Shown: positions 17,256 to 27,354, counted from the first letter of the stretch. The stretch is 64,000 nt of DNA from Bradyrhizobium liaoningense (GCF_018130825.1 NZ_JAFCJS010000003.1:636001-700000); one strand, 5' to 3'. Notes: generated by a model not told the origin, from the sequence alone. A program made the numbers and translations.

Positions 17256-18017
17256 TCAGCGTCCCAGATAGACTTCGATGACCCGCTCGTTGGACGAGAC
17301 CTGGTCGATGGTTCCTTCCGCCAGCACCGTGCCTTCGTGCAGGCAGGTGACCTTGACGCCGAGCTCGCGCACGAACGTCATGTCGTGCTCGACCACCATG
17401 ACGGTGTGGGTCTTGTTGATCTCTTTCAAGAGCTCGGCGGTCAGATGCGTCTCGACGTCGGTCATGCCCGCGACGGGCTCGTCGACGAGGAGCAGCTTCG
17501 GATCCTGCGCCAGCAGCATGCCGATCTCGAGCCATTGCTTCTGGCCATGGCTGAGGCTGCCGGCGAGACGGTTGCGGGCTTCGGTGAGGCGGATCGTCTC
17601 CAGCACCTTGTCGATACGCTCGGACTCCGCCTTGCTGCCGCGCCAGAACAGCGTGCCGCGGACCGAGTGGTCGACATTGAGCGCCAGCAGCAGATTGTCC
17701 TGCACGGTCTGGCTCTCGAACACGGTCGGCTTCTGGAATTTGCGGCCGATGCCGAGCTCCGCGATGCGGGTCTCGTCGAGCCGCGTCAAATCCGTGACGC
17801 CGTCGAACAGCACGGTGCCCTCATCGGGCTTGGTCTTGCCGGTGATGATGTCCATCATCGTGGTCTTGCCGGCGCCATTCGGGCCGATGATGGCGCGCAT
17901 CTCGCCGGGCTCGAGCGTCAGCGACAGATTGTTGATGGCGTGGAAGCCGTCGAAGGAGACGTGCACGCCGTCCAGGTAAAGCATCGCGGAGGTCGCGCGG
18001 GTGTCCATGACGTTCAT
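17256..18017 (-). CDS. urtD: Urea ABC transporter ATP-binding protein UrtD
   Basis: The 253-residue LivG-like ATPase has Walker A GPNGAGKT near residues 47-54, the family-specific signature LSHGQKQWLEIGMLL near 155, and Walker B LLLVDEPVAGM near 173. The LSHGQ variant, rather than LSGGQ, is usual in UrtD. ATG at 18017 is used; an internal ATG at codon 4 is possible. It is 6 nt from urtC and 3 nt from urtE, so translation is probably coupled. Confidence 0.96.
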   Translation of the reverse strand: MNVMDTRATSAMLYLDGVHVSFDGFHAINNLSLTLEPGEMRAIIGPNGAGKTTMMDIITGKTKPDEGTVLFDGVTDLTRLDETRIAELGIGRKFQKPTVFESQTVQDNLLLALNVDHSVRGTLFWRGSKAESERIDKVLETIRLTEARNRLAGSLSHGQKQWLEIGMLLAQDPKLLLVDEPVAGMTDVETHLTAELLKEINKTHTVMVVEHDMTFVRELGVKVTCLHEGTVLAEGTIDQVSSNERVIEVYLGR

Positions 18018-18023
18018 GACCGC

Positions 18024-19193
18024 TTACTCCGCCATCTTGGGTTCGGTGACGCCGTCTTCGGCTGCGGCGCTCACTGTGGTCGCGGCGGCGCGTTTCTCCC
18101 TAGACGAGGCCCACCAGGCATTGAAGGTCCCGACGATGCCCTTGGGCAGCAGCAGCGTCACCAGGATGAACAGCGCGCCCAGCATGAACAGCCAGTACGG
18201 CGCCAGCATGCCCGAGGTGAAGAACGTCTTGGCGTAGTTGACGACGACGGCGCCGAGCGCGGCGCCGACCAGCGTGCCGCGGCCGCCGACCGCGACCCAG
18301 ATCACCGCCTCGATCGAATTGCCCGGCGCGAACTCGGATGGATTGATGATGCCAACCTGCGGCACGTAGAGCGCGCCGGCGACGCCAGCCATGCAGGCCG
18401 ACACCGTGAACACGAACAGCTTGTAGGATTCGACGCGGTAGCCGAGGAAGCGCGTGCGCGACTCCGCGTCACGCACCGCGATCAGCACCTTGCCGAGCTT
18501 GGAGGAGACGATGGCGCGGCAGATCAGGAAGCCGATGATCAGTGCCAGACAGCTCAGCGCGAACAGCGCGGCGCGCGTCCCCTCCGCCTGCACGTTGAAG
18601 CCCAGGATATCCTTGAAGTCGGTCAGGCCGTTATTGCCGCCAAAGCCGAAATCGTTGCGGAAGAAGGCGAGCAGCAGCGCGTAGGTCATCGCCTGCGTGA
18701 TGATCGACAGATACACGCCGGTGACGCGGGAGCGGAAGGCGAGCCAGCCGAAGCAGAAGGCGAGCAGGCCGGGCACGACCAGCACCATCAGCGCCGCGAA
18801 CCAGAACATGTCGAAGCCGTACCAGTACCAGGGCAGCTTCTGCCAGTTCAGGAACACCATGAAGTCGGGCAGGATCGGATTGCCGTAGACGCCGCGGGTG
18901 CCGATCTGCCGCATCAGGTACATGCCCATGGCGTAGCCGCCGAGCGCGAAGAAGGCGCCGTGGCCGAGCGAGAGAATGCCGCAATAGCCCCAGATCAGGT
19001 CGATCGAAAGCGCCAGGATGGCGTAGCAGACGTACTTGCCCCAAAGCGCGACCAGATAGGTCGGCACCTGCAGGAACGAGCCCGCGGGCAGCAGCAGGTT
19101 GGACAGCGGGATCAGCACGCCCAGCGCGGCGACAACAAGCAGGAAGATCGTCGCGCCGCGGTCCAGCGATCGCGTCAGCATGTGAGGGGTCAT
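18024..19193 (-). CDS. urtC: Urea ABC transporter permease UrtC
   Basis: The 389-residue LivM-like membrane protein has about ten hydrophobic helices and the family block DLIWGYCGILSLGHGAFFALGGYAMG (about residues 63-88, cited by position) and AVRDAESRTRFLGYRVE near 240, the cytoplasmic coupling region that contacts the ATPases. The charged ~25-residue C-terminal tail is usual. Its ATG overlaps the stop of urtB by four bases (ATGA). Confidence 0.96.
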   Translation of the reverse strand: MTPHMLTRSLDRGATIFLLVVAALGVLIPLSNLLLPAGSFLQVPTYLVALWGKYVCYAILALSIDLIWGYCGILSLGHGAFFALGGYAMGMYLMRQIGTRGVYGNPILPDFMVFLNWQKLPWYWYGFDMFWFAALMVLVVPGLLAFCFGWLAFRSRVTGVYLSIITQAMTYALLLAFFRNDFGFGGNNGLTDFKDILGFNVQAEGTRAALFALSCLALIIGFLICRAIVSSKLGKVLIAVRDAESRTRFLGYRVESYKLFVFTVSACMAGVAGALYVPQVGIINPSEFAPGNSIEAVIWVAVGGRGTLVGAALGAVVVNYAKTFFTSGMLAPYWLFMLGALFILVTLLLPKGIVGTFNAWWASSREKRAAATTVSAAAEDGVTEPKMAE

Positions 19194-20797
19194 GCTTCCA
19201 CCGCACGGCCCTTGAGCGCGAACAGGCCGCGCGGCCGCTTTTGAATGAACAGGATGATGAGAACGAGGATGGCGATCTTGCCGAGCACCGCGCCGGCGAC
19301 CGGCTCCAGGAACTTGTTGGCGATGCCGAGCGTGAAGGCGCCCACGAGGGTCCCCCAGAGATTACCCACACCGCCGAACACCACGACCATGAAGCTGTCG
19401 ATGATGTAGCTCTGGCCGAGATTGGGGCTGACATTGTCGATCTGCGACAGCGCCACGCCGGCGATGCCGGCAATGCCCGAGCCGAGACCGAAGGTCAGCG
19501 CGTCGACGCGCGAGGTGGCGATGCCCATCGAGGCCGCCATGCGGCGGTTCTGCGTCACCGCGCGCATCTCGAGACCGAGCGCAGTGTAGCGCAGCATCGC
19601 CAGCAGGATCGCGAACACGGCCAACGTGAAGCAGAGGATCCAGAGCCGGTTATAGGTGATGGTGATTTGGCCGAGCTCAAACGCGCCGCTCATCCAGGAG
19701 GGATTGCCGACCTCGCGATTGGTCGGGCCGAACATGGTGCGCACCGCCTGCTGCAGCACCAGCGACAGGCCCCAGGTCGCCAGCAGCGTCTCCAGCGGAC
19801 GGCCATAGAGAAAGCGGATGATGCTGCGCTCGATCAGCACGCCGATCGCTCCGGCGACGAGGAAGGCGAGCGGCACGGCGATCAGCAGCGAATAGTCGAA
19901 CAGACCGGGATAGCGGGTGCGGATCACCTCCTGCACCACGAAGGTGGTGTAGGCCCCGATCATCACCATCTCGCCATGGGCCATGTTGATGACGCCCATC
20001 ACGCCGAAGGTGATGGCGAGCCCGATCGCGGCGAGCAGCAGCACCGAGCCGAGCGAAAGCCCGTACCAGGCGTTCTGCACCGTGGACCAGACTGCGAGCG
20101 AAGACTGGATCGAGCTGATTGCACTGGCTGCAGCCTTGGTCACCGAGGCCGGCTGGTCGCCCATGCCGGTGAGCAGCGCCATCGCCTCCTGGTCGCCGCG
20201 CGCCTTGAGGGTGGCGACGGCCTCGAGCTTCTCGACCTCCGTGGCATCGGACTTGAACAGCAGGATCGCAGCGCGGGCCTCGCCGAGCGCCGTCTTGACC
20301 GACTTGTTGCTTTCCTTGGCGAGCGCGGCATCGACCGCCTCGAGCGCGGTCTCTTCGTGCGACTTGAAGACGGATTGCGCAGCCTGCAGGCGCGTTCCGA
20401 CGTCCGGCGACTGCAGCGTCAGGCTGCCGAGCGCAGCATCGACGCTGCGACGCAGACGGTTGTTAAGGCGGACCGCGCTCGCACTGTCGGGAACGCTGGC
20501 GACGGCCTCGCCGGTCGCGGCATCGATCGACTTGCCGTCGGTGCCGGTGACGTAAATCTTCTTGCTGTCGGGATCAGCCATCAACCGGCCGTCCTGGAGC
20601 GCGCTGATGATGGGAAAGGCCAGCTTGTTGCCGCTGCTGGCGATCACGCCGACTGCTTCCTCGGTGTCGGAAAAATCGTCGTTGGCGAATTTGGCGACCG
20701 CATCCTCGAACGGACCCGCAAAGGCCGGCAGTGCGAACGCAATCAGAAGCAACGAGAGCAGGAGCGAACAGAGACGGGCGGACAAATTGGCTGGCAC
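19190..20797 (-). CDS. urtB: Urea ABC transporter permease UrtB
   Basis: The ~535-residue protein couples a signal peptide (about 6-27, ending in AFA) and a ~190-residue helical extracytoplasmic region, seen in UrtB but not in LivH, to an eight-helix LivH-like permease domain starting near residue 235. The conserved MGVINMAHGEMVMIGAYTT and ERSIIRFLYGRPLETLLATWG blocks are present. GTG at 20797 is preferred because it places the signal peptide at the start; the frame is open to 20863. A ten-bp hairpin separates it from urtA. Confidence 0.93.
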   Translation of the reverse strand: MPANLSARLCSLLLSLLLIAFALPAFAGPFEDAVAKFANDDFSDTEEAVGVIASSGNKLAFPIISALQDGRLMADPDSKKIYVTGTDGKSIDAATGEAVASVPDSASAVRLNNRLRRSVDAALGSLTLQSPDVGTRLQAAQSVFKSHEETALEAVDAALAKESNKSVKTALGEARAAILLFKSDATEVEKLEAVATLKARGDQEAMALLTGMGDQPASVTKAAASAISSIQSSLAVWSTVQNAWYGLSLGSVLLLAAIGLAITFGVMGVINMAHGEMVMIGAYTTFVVQEVIRTRYPGLFDYSLLIAVPLAFLVAGAIGVLIERSIIRFLYGRPLETLLATWGLSLVLQQAVRTMFGPTNREVGNPSWMSGAFELGQITITYNRLWILCFTLAVFAILLAMLRYTALGLEMRAVTQNRRMAASMGIATSRVDALTFGLGSGIAGIAGVALSQIDNVSPNLGQSYIIDSFMVVVFGGVGNLWGTLVGAFTLGIANKFLEPVAGAVLGKIAILVLIILFIQKRPRGLFALKGRAVEA

Positions 20798-20826
20798 TGT
20801 GAATGACCCCGGCAGAAATGGGTGGA

Positions 20827-20850
20827 GAAGGCGGCGGGATCGCCGCCTTC
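20827..20850 (-). promoter_or_regulatory. Intercistronic hairpin between urtA and urtB
   Basis: GAAGGCGGCG (20827-20836) and CGCCGCCTTC (20841-20850) form a perfect ten-bp stem with a four-base loop between the stop of urtA and the start of urtB. Stem-loops at this position after a binding-protein gene commonly protect the upstream message and raise the ratio of binding protein to permease; that role is inferred here. Confidence 0.6.
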
Positions 20851-20881
20851 CCCGATCGTGCAATGGAGCGTCAGAGCGGGA

Positions 20882-22210
20882 TCAGGAGCCCGAGCCGAGG
20901 CACTTGTTGGTCTTGGTGTTGAAGTTGCCGCACTTCTTGCCGACCCAGTCACCGATCAGGTCCTTGGAGCCGTCGAGCTCCTTCGACCAGGCATCGCCGG
21001 CGACGAGGCCCGGGGTCTTCCAGACCACGTCAAACTGGCCGTTGCCCTTGATCTCGCCGATGAACACCGGCTTGGTGATGTGGTGGTTCGGCAGCATCTT
21101 CGACACGCCGCCGGTCAGGTTCGGCGCCTCGATGCCGGGAAGCGCATCGATCACCTTGTCCGGATCGGTCGACTTCACCTTCTCGACCGCCTTCACCCAC
21201 ATGTTGAAGCCGATCACGTGCGCTTCCATCGGATCGTTGGTCACGCGCTTCGGGTTCTTGGTGTAGGCCTGCCAGTCCTTGATGAACTTCTCGTTCGATC
21301 CGTCCTTGGTCTTGATCGACTCGAAGTAGTTCCAGGCGGCGAGATGGCCGACCAGCGGCTTGGTGTCGATGCCGGCGAGCTCTTCCTCACCCACCGAGAA
21401 CGCGACCACCGGGATGTCCTTGGCCTTGATGCCCTGGTTGCCGAGCTCCTTGTAGAAGGGAACGTTGGCGTCGCCGTTGATGGTCGAGACCACCGCGGTC
21501 TTCTTGCCAGCCGAGCCGAACTTCTTGATGTCGGCCACGATCGTCTGCCAGTCGGAGTGACCGAACGGCGTATAGTTGATCATGATGTCTTCCTGGGCGA
21601 CACCCTTGGACTTCAGATAGGCTTCCAGGATCTTGTTGGTGGTGCGCGGATAGACGTAGTCGGTGCCCGCGAGCACCCAGCGCTTCACCTTCTCTTCCTT
21701 CATCAGATAGTCGACGGCGGGGATCGCCTGCTGGTTCGGCGCCGCACCCGTGTAGAACACGTTGCGCTCGCTCTCCTCGCCCTCGTACTGCACGGGGTAG
21801 AACAGGATGTTGTTGAGCTCCTTGAACACCGGGAGCACCGACTTGCGCGACACCGAGGTCCAGCAGCCGAACACGACCGAGACCTTGTCCTTCGTGATCA
21901 GCTCGCGCGCCTTCTCGGCGAACAGCGGCCAGTTCGAGGCGGGATCGACGACGACGGCCTCGAGCTTCTTGCCGAGCACGCCGCCCTTCTTGTTCTGCTC
22001 GTCGATCAGGAAGAGGATGGTGTCCTTCAGCGTGGTTTCGCTGATGGCCATGGTGCCGGAAAGGGAGTGAAGCACACCGACCTTGATGGTGTCGTCCGCG
22101 GCCTTGGCGCCGGTCAATGAGGCCAGACCGAGCATCAGTCCGGCGGTCGCGGCAAGAACGCCGCGGCGGCTAAATGACGCCGCTCTATCGCGAGTGGATT
22201 TGGTAAGCAT
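20882..22210 (-). CDS. urtA: Urea ABC transporter substrate-binding protein UrtA
   Basis: The 442-residue periplasmic binding protein captures urea for the UrtBCDE importer. It begins with a twin-arginine signal (SFSRRGVLAATAGLMLGLAS) ending near residue 37, then the IKVGVLHSLSGTMAISETTLKD start of the mature FmdD/UrtA-type family. The C-terminal half has the APNLTGGVSKMLPNHHITKPV block. ATG at 22210 has GGAGATG nine bases upstream. A sigma-54-type promoter lies about 67 nt upstream of this start. Confidence 0.96.
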   Translation of the reverse strand: MLTKSTRDRAASFSRRGVLAATAGLMLGLASLTGAKAADDTIKVGVLHSLSGTMAISETTLKDTILFLIDEQNKKGGVLGKKLEAVVVDPASNWPLFAEKARELITKDKVSVVFGCWTSVSRKSVLPVFKELNNILFYPVQYEGEESERNVFYTGAAPNQQAIPAVDYLMKEEKVKRWVLAGTDYVYPRTTNKILEAYLKSKGVAQEDIMINYTPFGHSDWQTIVADIKKFGSAGKKTAVVSTINGDANVPFYKELGNQGIKAKDIPVVAFSVGEEELAGIDTKPLVGHLAAWNYFESIKTKDGSNEKFIKDWQAYTKNPKRVTNDPMEAHVIGFNMWVKAVEKVKSTDPDKVIDALPGIEAPNLTGGVSKMLPNHHITKPVFIGEIKGNGQFDVVWKTPGLVAGDAWSKELDGSKDLIGDWVGKKCGNFNTKTNKCLGSGS

Positions 22211-22288
22211 TTGTGTATCATCTCCCTGACGCAGACGTGAAAAAGACGCTGCGAAACGGCCCCACGGCCGCCTGCGATTAACGGAATC

Positions 22289-22303
22289 GCAAGAACCATG
22301 CCA
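22289..22303 (-). promoter_or_regulatory. Sigma-54 (-24/-12) promoter for urt-ure
   Basis: Read on the minus strand the sequence is TGGCATGGTTCTTGC: the invariant GG and GC are ten bases apart and only one base (T for C in TGGCAC) departs from the RpoN core. Transcription would begin near 22277, giving a leader of about 67 nt before urtA. NtrC control is expected from the pathway, but I could not see a clear NtrC palindrome upstream. Confidence 0.55.
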
Positions 22304-22717
22304 TGGGCTGAACACACCCCAACACGTTGTTTTTGTTTATAAATTCAGCAGAAATCAAAGTTTCGCCGCAGTCAGATTGCCCAAAACATGGGCGAACAAA
22401 ATGTATGCTAATGTGGCAGACAGTTCATTTTTTGAGCAAAATGGCGCCTCTGTCTAAATTTCCGGCATAACTATTTCTGCACCGCAACCGCTGTTTGGGG
22501 CCGACTTGCCTTGAAAGCGCCCCCTCAATGTTCCATATGAACAGCCGAGACCTCTTGCGAATCAAGGGGTCGTAGCGAGCCGCGTGTTCTTAAGCCCTCT
22601 ACGGGCCTCTGGCTTGCCCCATATCATCCAAGCCATCCGACACCCCAAACACGCAGGTGTCTTCTCGACACCCTTTTGCGCGCGCCGCGCTGAATGCGCC
22701 GGGCGCCCGCTTTTGAC
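22304..22717. other. Intergenic region between urtA and rhlE
   Basis: About 400 bases without a gene between divergent transcripts. The part nearest urtA (about 22320-22480) is A/T-richer than its surroundings and is where enhancer sites for the urtA promoter would be expected; the part nearest rhlE would be a long rhlE leader. I see no RNA gene or repeat in it. Confidence 0.5.
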
Positions 22718-24277
<1,560 letters not shown>

Positions 24278-24301
24278 CCGTCCACGACTGGAGACAACCA
24301 C

Positions 24302-24592
24302 ATGGCTAAGGAAGAGCTGATCCAGTTCGAAGGACTGGTCACTGAAATCCTCCCCGACGCCCGCTACCGCGTGCAGCTCGACGCCGGACACGAGATCGTC
24401 GCCTACACCGCCGGCAAGATGAAGAAGAACCGCATCAAGACGCTCGCGGGCGACCGCGTAACGGTGGAGATGTCGCCTTATGACCTCGAGAAGGGCCGGC
24501 TGATTTTCCGTCACAAGGACGAACGTCCTGCAACGGCTGGCGGACCGCCGCGCGGTGGGCCGCAGCGTGGTGGCCAGTTCCGCCGCCGCTAA
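24302..24592 (+). CDS. infA: Translation initiation factor IF-1 with RG-rich tail
   Basis: The 96-residue product contains a complete IF-1 S1/OB fold: MAKEELIQFEGLVTEILPDA, HEIVAYTAGKMKKNRIKTLAGD and VEMSPYDLEKGRLIFRHK, which would occupy the ribosomal A site during initiation. After residue ~75 it adds about 20 residues (PPRGGPQRGGQFRRR) absent from the ~72-residue standard protein. It probably is a second IF-1 or a cold-linked paralogue. It lies 24 nt after rhlE and 275 nt before a cold-shock gene on the same strand. Confidence 0.9.
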   Translation: MAKEELIQFEGLVTEILPDARYRVQLDAGHEIVAYTAGKMKKNRIKTLAGDRVTVEMSPYDLEKGRLIFRHKDERPATAGGPPRGGPQRGGQFRRR

Positions 24593-24695
24593 GCGCCGAG
24601 ACGTTGATCCGCGCGCAAGCGCGGAAGTAAAATTCCGACCTGTATGCTGATCTGCCGCGCTCACCGCGGCGGATCAAAAATCGTGCACGTCCCGA

Positions 24696-24724
24696 TTGTT
24701 TTGAAGCCCTATTTCCAATAAACT
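24696..24724 (+). promoter_or_regulatory. Possible promoter for cold-shock gene
   Basis: TTGTTT (24696-24701) and TAAACT (24719-24724) are separated by 17 bases. Each hexamer departs from consensus at about two positions. Transcription would start near 24731, giving a leader of about 137 nt before the GTG at 24868, the long-leader style of cold-shock genes. Confidence 0.35.
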
Positions 24725-24867
24725 GAATTCAATCGATTTTCGGCCGGACGACATTGGCATCCACCGGTACAGCCGGTTCAGACACGCTGACGACCCTTCC
24801 AGAATTTCGATCTAACCTGTCCGCGCGAGCGGGCTTTTACATTGTTTATCTGAGAGGGAACTACCCC

Positions 24868-25080
24868 GTGAGCATGGGAACCGTGAAGTGGTTTAACGCG
24901 ACCAAGGGCTTCGGCTTCATCCAGCCCGACGATGGCGGCAAGGACGTGTTCGTGCACATCAGCGCCGTCGAGCGCGCCGGCCTCGGTACGCTGCGCGAAG
25001 GCCAGAAGATCTCCTACGAGATCGTCGCCGATCGCCGGTCCGGCAAGTCGGCCGCCGACAACCTTCGCTCCGCCGGCTGA
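24868..25080 (+). CDS. cspA: Cold-shock domain protein (CspA family)
   Basis: The 70-residue protein is a single cold-shock OB fold that binds single-stranded RNA/DNA and melts secondary structure. RNP1 (KGFGFIQ, about 12-18) and RNP2 (VFVHIS, about 28-33) are intact. GTG at 24868 (giving MSMGTVKWFN) is preferred because GAGAGGGAA lies about eight bases upstream; ATG at 24874 is an alternative. It follows rhlE and an IF-1 gene, which suggests a joint role at low temperature, and ends at a strong intrinsic terminator. Confidence 0.93.
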   Translation: MSMGTVKWFNATKGFGFIQPDDGGKDVFVHISAVERAGLGTLREGQKISYEIVADRRSGKSAADNLRSAG

Positions 25081-25135
25081 GCCCACGGACCTTCGGTCCG
25101 GATCAGCTCGATCGAGCAAGTCCAAACGACAACAG

Positions 25136-25166
25136 AAAAGGCCGTGCGCGACGCACGGCCTTTTTT
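25136..25166 (+). terminator. Intrinsic terminator after cspA
   Basis: GGCCGTGCG and CGCACGGCC form a nine-bp stem with a three-base loop, preceded by AAAA and followed by six T. It lies about 55 nt after the cspA stop and just before the convergent pseudopilin gene; the flanking A and T runs could let it work in both directions. Confidence 0.85.
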
Positions 25167-25189
25167 CATGTTCGAAACAGCGCCCGCGC

Positions 25190-25768
25190 TCAGTAGGTCG
25201 TGCAGGAAGTAGCCGGGCTGTAATAGACGCAGGTCGACTGACGCGGCCTCGTATAGGCGACGTCGCTCAGCGTGATCGCGCTCTTGAGCGCATAGCCGAC
25301 CGAGGGCGTGTAGGTGTAGCTGACCTCGCTGAAGATCAGATAGGTGCCGCCGATCGCCAGCGTCGTGGGAATCGTGACCAGGGACTTCGCCGTGCGTGGC
25401 ACCGATCCCTTGCTCCACTGCACATGCGCCTGGAGGGTCGAGGGATCGACATAGAGCTCGGTGATCGTCGCCGTGACCGGCGAAGTGTCGTAAGGCGTCA
25501 TGATGCCGGTCGAGGCGGCGAAGAAGTTGGTCATGTCGGTATCGCCGACCGACGTCGACTGCGAGGTGAGGTCCGACAGCGTCCGCGCCATCAGCGTCAC
25601 CTTGCGATCGATCGCCACGGCCGACGAGAACTCGACCGTGCCGAAGAACATCACCAGCATCAGCGGCACGATCACCGCGAATTCGGTGGCCGCGAGACCT
25701 CTGCCATCGGCAAGGAATTCGTGCGCGGAAAGACGCGTCACCCGCCAGATTTTCGCAATCGCCTGCAT
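25190..25768 (-). CDS. TadE-like pseudopilin
   Basis: The 192-residue product starts with a cytoplasmic ~30-residue segment followed by the TadE signature ATEFAVIVPLMLVMFFGTVEF (about residues 27-47, one hydrophobic helix with the conserved Glu), then a periplasmic Ser/Thr-rich domain with two late cysteines. TadE/TadF/TadG-type proteins are minor components of Flp pilus assembly processed by the TadV/CpaA peptidase. ATG at 25768 fits the signature; upstream open frame is not coding. It lies after a second TadE-like gene, with a dispersed repeat between them. Confidence 0.85.
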   Translation of the reverse strand: MQAIAKIWRVTRLSAHEFLADGRGLAATEFAVIVPLMLVMFFGTVEFSSAVAIDRKVTLMARTLSDLTSQSTSVGDTDMTNFFAASTGIMTPYDTSPVTATITELYVDPSTLQAHVQWSKGSVPRTAKSLVTIPTTLAIGGTYLIFSEVSYTYTPSVGYALKSAITLSDVAYTRPRQSTCVYYSPATSCTTY

Positions 25769-25792
25769 CGTTCCGCCGATCCGTTGGCCTAT

Positions 25793-25870
25793 CGTTTGAG
25801 CATGATCTTTTCGGAAAACCGCTGTGCACTTTGCGCTAACGCGGCCCTTCGGGTCCGGATCATGCTCTAG
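25793..25870. repeat. Intergenic repeat between two TadE-like genes
   Basis: GAGCATGATC and GATCATGCTC bracket the element, and the left half matches the repeat at 7263-7307 nearly base for base; a ~22-bp G/C-rich insertion with GGCCCTTCGGGTCC distinguishes this copy. It separates two same-strand pseudopilin genes and overlaps the last codons of the upstream one. Confidence 0.8.
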
Positions 25871-26445
25871 TAGGGTTCGTTCTTGAACGCGGCCGTGGCC
25901 ACCAGCAGCCGCTTGCTGCCGGTGAGATTGGCGATGTTGTAGCCAAGCCCGGTCACGAACAGCGGCCACTGGTAGAACAGCCGCACCACCACGATGTCGC
26001 CGGCGCTGCCCGGGCTGTAGCTCATGCTGGTGTCGAAACTTCCGGCGCCGTCGATGTGGCTCGACAGCGTGACCGCAGAGAAGGACGAGAAGCTCGTGAC
26101 GTCGACATAGAGCTTGCTGCAATCGAACAGTGCCGGGATCTGGCTGCAGACATAGGTCTTGAACGTCGCCTGCGTGCACGGCGTGCCGACGCCGGACACC
26201 GCGCAGGCGGTCACCGAGCCCGATTGCGCCTGCCCGGTCAGCACCACGCGCGCGGAATTCTGCGTGATGGTCTCCAGCACCTGGCTCGCGAAGAACATGA
26301 GCGCCGTCTCGATGATGGCGAACAGCAGCGCGAAGAAGATCGGCGCGACCAGCGCGAACTCGACGGCGGCCGAGCCACGGCGGTGGCCGCGAAACCGGCG
26401 CAGCGCGGTTCGGAGCGTGAACCTCACGGGTGCAGGCGTTGGCAT
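25867..26445 (-). CDS. TadE-like pseudopilin
   Basis: The 192-residue protein has a basic N-terminus, then the TadE helix GSAAVEFALVAPIFFALLFA at about residues 24-43 with the conserved Glu, and a ~140-residue periplasmic domain with four cysteines, which may form disulfides. It is the upstream member of a two-gene TadE set on the minus strand and probably acts with the plus-strand cpa/tad genes 2 kb away. The region upstream to 26702 shows no gene; its promoter is likely there. Confidence 0.87.
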   Translation of the reverse strand: MPTPAPVRFTLRTALRRFRGHRRGSAAVEFALVAPIFFALLFAIIETALMFFASQVLETITQNSARVVLTGQAQSGSVTACAVSGVGTPCTQATFKTYVCSQIPALFDCSKLYVDVTSFSSFSAVTLSSHIDGAGSFDTSMSYSPGSAGDIVVVRLFYQWPLFVTGLGYNIANLTGSKRLLVATAAFKNEPY

Positions 26446-26666
26446 CGCGTCAAATTTCCCCAGCAGCGGCGATCATCTGCTGCATTCAATAGCCAAAACT
26501 GATTGTTTAAGTGTTTCAGGGCGGCCGCGGCCGGCGGAACCCGCCGTTAAGAGGTCGTTAACCAGGGACGACCCGGGACACAGATGACAGCCGGACGGAG
26601 AGGGCTGGCGGGCGCAGTTGTCGGGACCGCATCGCACGATCCCGAACCCCTCAATCGAACTTGCTC

Positions 26667-26718
26667 GTTGGTCTTGTCAGTTGGTGCTGTTAGTTGGTCT
26701 TGTTAGTTAGTCTTGGCA
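26667..26718. repeat. Four tandem 13-bp repeats at a gene end
   Basis: Four adjacent 13-bp units read GTTGGTCTTGTCA, GTTGGTGCTGTTA, GTTGGTCTTGTTA and GTTAGTCTTGGCA. Positions 26703-26705 inside the third unit are the stop codon of the minus-strand secretin-N-domain gene, so the array spans its last codons and immediate downstream DNA. Confidence 0.8.
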
Positions 26719-27200
26719 CCCGCGCCGGCATTGCCGCTGGCATTGTTGCTCAGCGAACCGGCCTGACTCATCGTGGTATTGAAGTAGTTGTCGCTGTCGC
26801 CCAGCGTCACGCGACGCTGGCAAAGCGGCACGCAGCTGTAGGACTCGCGCTCAACCCCGCGATAGACGGTGACGAGCCGATCGCTCGGACCTTCGACCTG
26901 GATCTGACGGTCGACCAGGATTTCGCCGGTCCGGTCCAGCGCGATGAAATTGGTGGCGCCGTAACCCTTGCCGGTCACGACGATCATGCCGCCGGGCTGG
27001 AGCGTGACATCGGCGATCAGGGGATTGCCGACCACGATGGTCGCCACCTTGCCAGGCAGCCGGACCAGCTTGGCCTGGTCGACATTGACGGCGATGGTAT
27101 CGGCGGTGGATTCGGCGAGGCTCGCAGCCGGCGATGCCAGCACCGCGGCCGCAACCAGAAGACAGACGCGCGCATGGCGGCGCAGCAGTTGTTTACGCAT
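26703..27200 (-). CDS. Standalone pilus/secretin N-terminal-domain protein
   Basis: The 165-residue exported protein has a signal peptide (about 1-29, ASLA end) and one T2SS/T3SS pilus N-terminal domain like the first domain of CpaC (compare VNVDQAKLVRLPGKVATIVVGNPLIADV with VGKSIVIDLPRDIKDVLVADPKIANAV). It lacks any secretin pore region. A CVPLC motif near 123-127 could form a disulfide, and the last ~25 residues are Asn/Gly/Ala-rich. It probably assists the CpaC secretin in the periplasm. It is separated from the cpa operon by a hydroxylase gene. Confidence 0.82.
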   Translation of the reverse strand: MRKQLLRRHARVCLLVAAAVLASPAASLAESTADTIAVNVDQAKLVRLPGKVATIVVGNPLIADVTLQPGGMIVVTGKGYGATNFIALDRTGEILVDRQIQVEGPSDRLVTVYRGVERESYSCVPLCQRRVTLGDSDNYFNTTMSQAGSLSNNASGNAGAGAKTN

Positions 27201-27354
27201 ACTCTTACCCCCGGGACGTCACAAACCGGCAGAAGCGATCACATAACAGCGGAGCCGGTGCCCGACCCCGCTAACCTGCCCTCAATTCGTGAACGTTCCG
27301 CAAATTCGCCTTCTATTGTTTGAACGGACTGACGATTTAGCGCTCTGGCACGCC

